Shown: positions 58,858 through 64,000 of the stretch, piece by piece | Position numbering within the stretch: the first letter of the stretch is position 1 | How the letters are laid out: the number at the start of each line of letters is the position of its first letter | NCBI GenBank assembly: GCA_048498515.1 | Contig: JBEHXV010000002.1 | Coordinates: 62,001 to 126,000, forward strand | Direction: 5' to 3' | Origin: UBA4416 sp048498515 | Lineage (GTDB): Bacteria > Bacteroidota > Bacteroidia > B-17B0 > Aurantibacillaceae | Length of the DNA stretch: 64,000 nucleotides | Notes under the pieces: model-generated | Seen by the model: only the letters and a program-made list of their open reading frames with translations | Databases searched by the model: none | What the model was told of the DNA's origin: nothing | Position numbers and translations under genes: made by a program

Positions 58858-58898
58858 TAAAATCATCTAATTTTTTTAGGTTTTTTAGATATTAAGTT

Positions 58899-58906
58899 TA
58901 TATTTG
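58899..58906 (+). promoter_or_regulatory. Candidate -7 promoter box of the binding lipoprotein
   Basis: TATATTTG matches TAnnTTTG exactly and lies 28 bases before the ATG at 58935. Confidence 0.45.
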
Positions 58907-58934
58907 TGGTTACTATAAACTTATGTACTTAGGT

Positions 58935-60704
58935 ATGAGAAAAATCTTTATCCCAATAGCTGCGGGCCTATTCACACTAGGATTGGCTTCGTGCACATCA
59001 TGTTCAGACGATAAAAAAGAGAATCACGACGGCGCAGAAGGAAAAGGCGGTGTTTACATGGGCGGAGTGATGCGCATGAACGAGGTTGAAGCCTTTAAAA
59101 GCCTTAATCCTATTGCGGTTAACGAAAACGTGGGTTTCCACATTGGCACCCAGTTGTTTGAAGGGCTTGTAAAATTTGAGCAAAAGGATTTGACCATCAT
59201 GCCGGCTATTGCTGAAAAATGGGAGAGCAATGATAACCAAACCGTTTGGACCTTCCATATCCGTAAAGGCGTGATGTTTCACCCGGACCCTTGTTTCGCC
59301 GATGGAAAAGGACGTGAAGTAACTGCCACCGACATTAAATTTTGCTTCGATAAATTATGTACCGCCGATCCTAATAATGCCCAATTCGACGTTACTTTCA
59401 AAGACCGTGTGGTGGGCGCCGATGAAGCGTTTGCCTCGTCGAAAGCAGGAAAAGACATGCCTGTTTCAGGCATTAAGGTCATTGATAACTCTACACTGGA
59501 AATTACACTTAAATCGCCGTTTGCAGGCTTCCTGAACATTATTGCCATGCCTGGCTGCTGGATCTATCCGAAAGAAGCATTGGATAAATATGGTTTGGAT
59601 ATTCGCATTCACCCTGTAGGTACAGGCCCTTTCCAATTGGAAACTGTAAAAGAGGGAGAAGTGGTGATTATGAAGAAAAACCCGAACTACTATGGGGTTG
59701 ATAAAGATGGCAATAAATTACCTTACTTAAATGGTTTAAAATACACCTTTATCCGTGAGAAAAAAGCGGAGATCCTTGAGTTCAAATCAGGAAACCTGGA
59801 CATGGTATACCGCTTGCCGGTTGAAATTTTCCCTGAGATCATGGGCGACCTTGAGCACGCCAAAGAGCGTAAAACCGATTTCCAGATCCTCAACTCTCCT
59901 GCCTTCAACACCAACTTTGTAGGCTTTAACTGCACAAGCCCAACTTTCAGCAAAAAAGAAGTGCGTTTAGCATTTAACCTGGCTATCGACAGGCATAAGA
60001 TCGCCGACTTTACCATCCAGGGCGAAGGAACTTCCGGAGACTATGGCATGGTGCCTTATGTAGAGGCGTTTGAAAAAGAAGGGTATGATTTTAAAGGATT
60101 ACGCGGCTACAAATTCGATCCTGTTAAGGCCAAAGAATTATTGAAACAAGCTGGTTACCCTGATGGAAAAGGGTTCCCTAAAGTGACCCTGCAAATTAAC
60201 AGCGGTGGTGGCGACAGGAACATCTTAGTAGCTGAGGTGGTTCAAAAAATGCTGAAGGAAAACCTGAATGTTGATATTGACATTAATACTGTTCCTTTTG
60301 CCGAACACATTGAGCAGGTTACTTCAGGAAAATCGGATATGTTCCGTTTTGCATGGTATGCCGATTATCCGGATCCTGAAACATTCTTAACCCTGTTCTA
60401 CGGAAAACACGTTCCAAAATCCAATACCGAAAAATCATTCATCAATATGTTCCGTTACAAGAACGCGCAGTTCGACTCCTTGTTCTCGGCTTCTTTTACC
60501 GAGGCTGATATCCACAAGCGTTACGCTTTATTATCGCGTGCTGAACAGGTGATGTTGGATGAAGCACCGGTTATGCCGATCTTCTACGATGAGAATTTTA
60601 GCCTGGAACAATTGAACGTTCGTAATTTCCCGGTAAACGCCATGAATTACATGGACCTGTCGGTTGTGTACCTGATACCAAAAGACAAAATGCCTAAAAA
60701 ATAA
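58935..60704 (+). CDS. Family 5 peptide/nickel-type ABC substrate-binding lipoprotein
   Basis: From the ATG at 58935 the product has 589 residues. An earlier ATG at 58923 gives a poorer signal. The lipobox LGLASC places the lipidated Cys near residue 20. The mature protein has the SBP_bac_5 pattern: LNPIAVNENVGFHIGTQLFE, AEKWESNDNQTVWTFHIRKG, GTGPFQLETVKEGEVVIMKK, NPNYYG and, near the end, AEQVMLDEAPVMPIFYDE. It likely binds oligopeptides or similar ligands. No cognate permease or ATPase gene lies nearby, so transport partners are elsewhere or the protein works alone. A strong terminator follows. Confidence 0.93.
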   Translation: MRKIFIPIAAGLFTLGLASCTSCSDDKKENHDGAEGKGGVYMGGVMRMNEVEAFKSLNPIAVNENVGFHIGTQLFEGLVKFEQKDLTIMPAIAEKWESNDNQTVWTFHIRKGVMFHPDPCFADGKGREVTATDIKFCFDKLCTADPNNAQFDVTFKDRVVGADEAFASSKAGKDMPVSGIKVIDNSTLEITLKSPFAGFLNIIAMPGCWIYPKEALDKYGLDIRIHPVGTGPFQLETVKEGEVVIMKKNPNYYGVDKDGNKLPYLNGLKYTFIREKKAEILEFKSGNLDMVYRLPVEIFPEIMGDLEHAKERKTDFQILNSPAFNTNFVGFNCTSPTFSKKEVRLAFNLAIDRHKIADFTIQGEGTSGDYGMVPYVEAFEKEGYDFKGLRGYKFDPVKAKELLKQAGYPDGKGFPKVTLQINSGGGDRNILVAEVVQKMLKENLNVDIDINTVPFAEHIEQVTSGKSDMFRFAWYADYPDPETFLTLFYGKHVPKSNTEKSFINMFRYKNAQFDSLFSASFTEADIHKRYALLSRAEQVMLDEAPVMPIFYDENFSLEQLNVRNFPVNAMNYMDLSVVYLIPKDKMPKK

Positions 60705-60724
60705 TAAGAGCCTAATAAAATTTG

Positions 60725-60758
60725 AAAGCCCCTTGTAGAAATACGAGGGGCTTTTTTT
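60725..60758 (+). terminator. Rho-independent terminator after the binding lipoprotein
   Basis: Stem AGCCCCTTGTA / TACGAGGGGCT with GAAA loop (one G-U pair) followed by seven T residues, 21 bases after the stop codon. Confidence 0.9.
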
Positions 60759-60761
60759 GTA

Positions 60762-60845
60762 CGTCATTGCGAGCGACAGCGAAGCAATCTCAAATTTCGC
60801 AAAACTATGTTTGAGATCGCTTCGTCGTTCCTCCTCGCGATGACG
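60762..60845. repeat. Long palindromic repeat (CGTCATTGCGAG family)
   Basis: CGTCATTGCGAG at the left end and CTCGCGATGACG at the right end are complementary at 11 of 12 positions, with further inner pairing (AGCGAAGCAATCTCAAA against TTTGAGATCGCTTCGTC). The element ends 2 bases before the next gene's stop codon at 60848. Confidence 0.85.
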
Positions 60846-60847
60846 TT

Positions 60848-61264
60848 CTAATACAACTTCACCTTATACTTCTCTGCCATTTTTTGCAGTTGTTCTTCAC
60901 TCACCTCATGCACGTTGCCTGAGCCATGATAGTTTTCTACAGTAACCACAAACAAACTGTAACGATGTGTAGAAGCCAGTTTAAAATAAGGTTCCAGTTC
61001 CCATTCCATGGTAAAGGTATTATGCACGATTATTTTTCCGGCATTTAGCAACATGCTTTGCTCTGTTTGTTCCTGGCATTGCTTGTAGGCGTATTGATTG
61101 TTTTTGTAATCGAAATGGTATTCGCCTGTTTCGGCATTGGTAAAATAATCGTCAACAGAATATACAGGATATTTTCCCTCTTCACTCAACACCCCGGCAA
61201 GCGTTGTTTTCCCACTGCCAGGCAGGCCTCTGAGTAAGATCAATGAATTGCTTTCCTGTAACAT
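60848..61264 (-). CDS. Small P-loop kinase-like protein
   Basis: The 138-residue protein starts with a P-loop, ILLRGLPGSGKTTLAGVL (Walker A at residues 13-21), followed by YSVDDYFTNAETGEYHFDY and KIIVHNTFTMEWELEPYFKLA. This is the compact kinase pattern seen in N4BP2-like and polynucleotide-kinase-type domains, which phosphorylate small molecules or nucleic acid ends. No membrane segment is present. Its start is 9 bases after the stop of the hybrid kinase gene upstream, so they probably share a transcript. The substrate is unknown. Confidence 0.85.
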   Translation of the reverse strand: MLQESNSLILLRGLPGSGKTTLAGVLSEEGKYPVYSVDDYFTNAETGEYHFDYKNNQYAYKQCQEQTEQSMLLNAGKIIVHNTFTMEWELEPYFKLASTHRYSLFVVTVENYHGSGNVHEVSEEQLQKMAEKYKVKLY

Positions 61265-61273
61265 GATGCTGAA

Positions 61274-64000
61274 TTATAGTTTTTCAAATTCGTATTTAAG
61301 TTCCTCAACCGTTTGCACGCATTTTTGTTGCGCAGTTTTTATTTGTTCGGCCAGTACATGAATGTTTTTATGTTGCTTGGCATCCGTTTCAATGCTTGCG
61401 TATAACTCTTTTAATTCCAGCGCTCCCATCAGGGCAACAGGACTTTTCATTTTATGTGCCTGCCGGCTGATGCCCTCAAAGTCTTCGGCAGCCAAAAACG
61501 CTTCCAGCTCTTTAATATAGACGGGCATTTCAAGAATGTAACATTCCATGATCTCTTTGAGGAATTGCTTGTCGCCATCGGCCCGCTCATAGATCAGGCT
61601 CAGGTCGCTCACATTTTTTTTATTGTATTGCGCCGGCAAAAGCTGCAGCATTTTTTGCAACAGGTCTTCGGCAGCAAAAGGTTTGGAGATGTAATCGTTC
61701 ATACCCGCCGCCAGGCATTTTTCCCGGTCGCCGATAAATGCCGCGGCTGTCATGGCAATGATGGGAATATGGCATAAAGGCTCTCCAAATGTTGTACGAA
61801 TATGTTTAGTGGCTTCAAAACCGTCAATATCAGGCATGGTAATATCCATGAGCACCAGGTTAACTGGTTTTGCTTTCAAAATATGGTAAGCTTCCTGCGC
61901 GCTGTCGGCCAGTTCAACTTCTACATCCCACTTTTGAAGGGTGAGAGAGGCTACGCGTTGGTTTATTTTATTATCATCTACCACCAGCACACACACGCCT
62001 TTTAAATTGGCATAAGGCGCGGAGGACAATAAGGGCAATTTATGTTCGGAAACAATTTTTATGGCCTTATTTTTTTTAAACTCCAGCACAAAGCTAAACA
62101 CCGAGCCTGCATTTAATTTACTTTTCACCGAAACTGTTCCACCCTGTTGTTCCACCAGTTGTTTTGTAATGGATAAACCCAAGCCTGTTCCACCATATTT
62201 ACGGGTGGTTTTAGCATTAACCTGCGTAAAATTCTCGAAGATCATGCCCAGTTTGTTTTCAGGAATGCCAATGCCCGTATCCGATACGCTAAACTCCAGG
62301 CGCACAGCATCTGTCGTTTCGCCTAACAGGGAAACGGTGATCTCTATTTTTCCATTATGGGTAAATTTCACCGAGTTTTCTACCAGGTTCAACAAGATCT
62401 GGTTTAAGCGAATGGCATCGCCTTCCAGTGTTTTGGGAATTGCAGGATCGATATTAAACGTTAAGCGGACATTTTTTTCCATGGCCCTGAACTCCAGCAG
62501 GTGCACCAGGTTGCGGATGATCTGCTCCAGCTCAAAGGGCTGTCGGTTGAACAGGATCTTCTTTGCCATGATCTTTGAAAGGTCGAGCAATTCATTAATG
62601 ATGGATAATAGGTTGTTGGAAGATTCCCTGATGGCGGTAACATATTCCTGTTGCTCTTTGTTAAGAGGCGTATCAATTAAATGGCTCGTCATGCCAATGA
62701 TCCCGTTCATGGGCGTGCGAATTTCATGACTGGTATTTGCCAAAAACTGCTCCTGCGCTTCTTTGGCTTTTTCGGCCAGCTCTTTCGCTTTAAGGATCTT
62801 TAAGGCCATTGTTTTTTTCTCGCGGTACAGGTAAAACACAAAGGCCAATACCAGTAAAATTGCTACAACCAGTACGATCAAATAATTACGTTGCGTTTTT
62901 TTGGAATTGATTTCCCTGATCTGCGCTTCCGTATGTTTGGTCAGCAAGGCAATTTCCTTGTCTTTTCGTTGCAGATCGATCTGTGCCTGCAGGCGTGTGA
63001 TGTTGAAATTGGTGTTCTCATCAATCACGCTATCCTTGTATTCATTATATAATTTGTAATAACCGCAGGCCTCTTCAAACTTTTTTTGTTTGCTATGTAT
63101 ATCGCCGAGCCATTGGTAGTTGTCCCTTAAATGCATGGCCAGTCTTTGCTCAGCGGCCAGTGGAATTGTTTTGTTGTAATACTCCACCGCTTTATCATAA
63201 GCATGCATGGTGTAATACGTTTTGCCGAGCAATTCGTATGTGTTCAACAGCCACGATTTATCACCCAATGGCAGGTACACTTTTTCCGCCATCTCAAAAT
63301 AATGAATGGCTTTAATGGTTTTATTTAAACTCAGGTATACTTCGCCAAGGTTTAAATAACTTATGCCCTGGTAGTTTGCCAAATTAGCCGCCTGTGCCAG
63401 CTGCAACGATTGCATGGAGTAATTAAGCGATTCATACAAATGATGTTCGTTACCGCTTGCTTTGCCAAAGATATTGTAAGCATCTGATAAACTCACGTAG
63501 GAATTAATGTACTGTGGGGTGTTGCCGCTTAAGGCGGCAATGGTTCTTGCTTTTAAATAAGAGCTGATGGCCGACAGCATAAACGAGGTATCTTTGGCTT
63601 CCCTGCCTTTGTCCATTAAGCGGTTTCCTATCCTGCTCAGGGCGCTTATGGCAAGGGCGTTTTGTTTGCCCTGGTTTAACTCAAAAGCCTCTTTATAATA
63701 TCCAATGGCCTTATCGTAGTTTAATAAAACAGAGTACACATCGCCCACCGTTATGAAACATTTTATAACCGATACGGTATCGTCCGATTCCTGCGCAAGC
63801 TCTATGGCCTTTTTCAGGTTACCTAAAGCCTTCGAGTAATCACCACTATTGCGGTCAAGAATAGCCATTTCATTCAGGGCAGCTACTTTGCAGCTATCAT
63901 GTTTGATCTTTTCCGAGAGTTCAACAGCTTGCGTGGCATAGCTATAGGCTTTTTTTGCATCAAGGTCAATGTATTCATGCGCCAGCTGGCATAAGACGCG
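61274..64000 (-). CDS. Hybrid sensor kinase, TPR - HisKA - receiver - Hpt (5' end beyond window)
   Basis: The frame runs to the window edge without a stop, with TPR sequence (HEYIDLDAKKAYSYATQAVE) still present upstream of the first internal ATG at 63868, so the true start is outside. Parts in order: at least six TPR repeats, a transmembrane helix (YLIVLVVAILLVLAFVFYLY), HisKA with NTSHEIRTPMNGIIGM, a HATPase domain (GTGLGLSITKQLVEQ), a receiver (CVLVVDDNKINQRVA, phospho-Asp in LVLMDITMPDIDG) and a C-terminal Hpt domain with phospho-His in RQAHKMKSPVALMG. This is the BarA/ArcB-like phosphorelay type. The input signal and output regulator are unknown. Confidence 0.92.
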   Translation of the reverse strand, partial: RVLCQLAHEYIDLDAKKAYSYATQAVELSEKIKHDSCKVAALNEMAILDRNSGDYSKALGNLKKAIELAQESDDTVSVIKCFITVGDVYSVLLNYDKAIGYYKEAFELNQGKQNALAISALSRIGNRLMDKGREAKDTSFMLSAISSYLKARTIAALSGNTPQYINSYVSLSDAYNIFGKASGNEHHLYESLNYSMQSLQLAQAANLANYQGISYLNLGEVYLSLNKTIKAIHYFEMAEKVYLPLGDKSWLLNTYELLGKTYYTMHAYDKAVEYYNKTIPLAAEQRLAMHLRDNYQWLGDIHSKQKKFEEACGYYKLYNEYKDSVIDENTNFNITRLQAQIDLQRKDKEIALLTKHTEAQIREINSKKTQRNYLIVLVVAILLVLAFVFYLYREKKTMALKILKAKELAEKAKEAQEQFLANTSHEIRTPMNGIIGMTSHLIDTPLNKEQQEYVTAIRESSNNLLSIINELLDLSKIMAKKILFNRQPFELEQIIRNLVHLLEFRAMEKNVRLTFNIDPAIPKTLEGDAIRLNQILLNLVENSVKFTHNGKIEITVSLLGETTDAVRLEFSVSDTGIGIPENKLGMIFENFTQVNAKTTRKYGGTGLGLSITKQLVEQQGGTVSVKSKLNAGSVFSFVLEFKKNKAIKIVSEHKLPLLSSAPYANLKGVCVLVVDDNKINQRVASLTLQKWDVEVELADSAQEAYHILKAKPVNLVLMDITMPDIDGFEATKHIRTTFGEPLCHIPIIAMTAAAFIGDREKCLAAGMNDYISKPFAAEDLLQKMLQLLPAQYNKKNVSDLSLIYERADGDKQFLKEIMECYILEMPVYIKELEAFLAAEDFEGISRQAHKMKSPVALMGALELKELYASIETDAKQHKNIHVLAEQIKTAQQKCVQTVEELKYEFEKL

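Noticed and set aside
62061..62729. Rightward 222-residue open frame with hydrophobic stretches
   Set aside because: Antisense to HisKA and HATPase of the hybrid kinase, whose motifs are unmistakable.

Overview
The window reads as a chromosomal segment of a Bacteroidota bacterium. The evidence is several secreted proteins with type IX secretion (T9SS) C-terminal sorting domains of both type A and type B, FucP-type sugar transport, a GH92 alpha-mannosidase, FtsX and DUF3098 proteins, a hybrid two-component regulator with an AraC output domain, near absence of Shine-Dalgarno sequences, and promoter-like boxes of the TAnnTTTG type. I see no plasmid, phage, insertion sequence, integrase or CRISPR. 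A closer taxonomic placement is not possible from this sequence alone.

Layout. 0-3 kb: an outer-membrane barrel protein, then a leftward set DUF3098 - uppP - M90 (MtfA-like) peptidase with an unusual membrane/PH-like tail. 3-10 kb: a rightward surface-polysaccharide block, gmd and fcl (GDP-mannose to GDP-L-fucose), then a WecA/TagO-like initiating sugar-phosphate transferase between two related outer-membrane proteins resembling Wzi. 10-15 kb, leftward: a PgpH-like c-di-AMP phosphodiesterase and a PKD-repeat adhesin with a type B T9SS signal. 15-24 kb, rightward: an M20 peptidase, a flavoprotein, a methyltransferase-GT2 fusion joined to an FG-GAP T9SS protein, a small conserved protein and an alpha/beta hydrolase. 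23-29 kb: a PAS-LuxR regulator diverging from a T9SS cargo operon. 29-34 kb: a double amidohydrolase, a SirB2-cytochrome c fusion and hflX. 34-39 kb: a FucP-like transporter - unknown protein - GH92 operon. 39-49 kb: mixed housekeeping genes (an rRNA-type methyltransferase, trmD, ftsX), lipoproteins and a Kelch-repeat T9SS protein with a DUF4907 partner. 49-52 kb: the hybrid regulator (TPR-kinase-receiver-AraC), with a striking three-box operator candidate just after it, facing the DUF4907-Kelch pair, and tRNA-His(GTG). 52-64 kb: nadB, ribE, a 1164-residue outer-membrane barrel protein, exodeoxyribonuclease III, an orphan peptide-type binding lipoprotein, a small P-loop kinase and a BarA-like hybrid kinase that runs off the right edge.

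Two themes stand out. First, the cell surface: polysaccharide precursors, barrels and at least five T9SS cargo proteins, each of the last three clusters beside a local regulator. Second, the gaps between genes are packed with short palindromic repeats of about eight families, one pair being near-identical 117-118 bp two-hairpin elements in opposite orientation 20 kb apart. No gap longer than 300 bases lacks a gene; the largest (about 200 bases, 43825-44027) holds a repeat and the ftsX promoter region.
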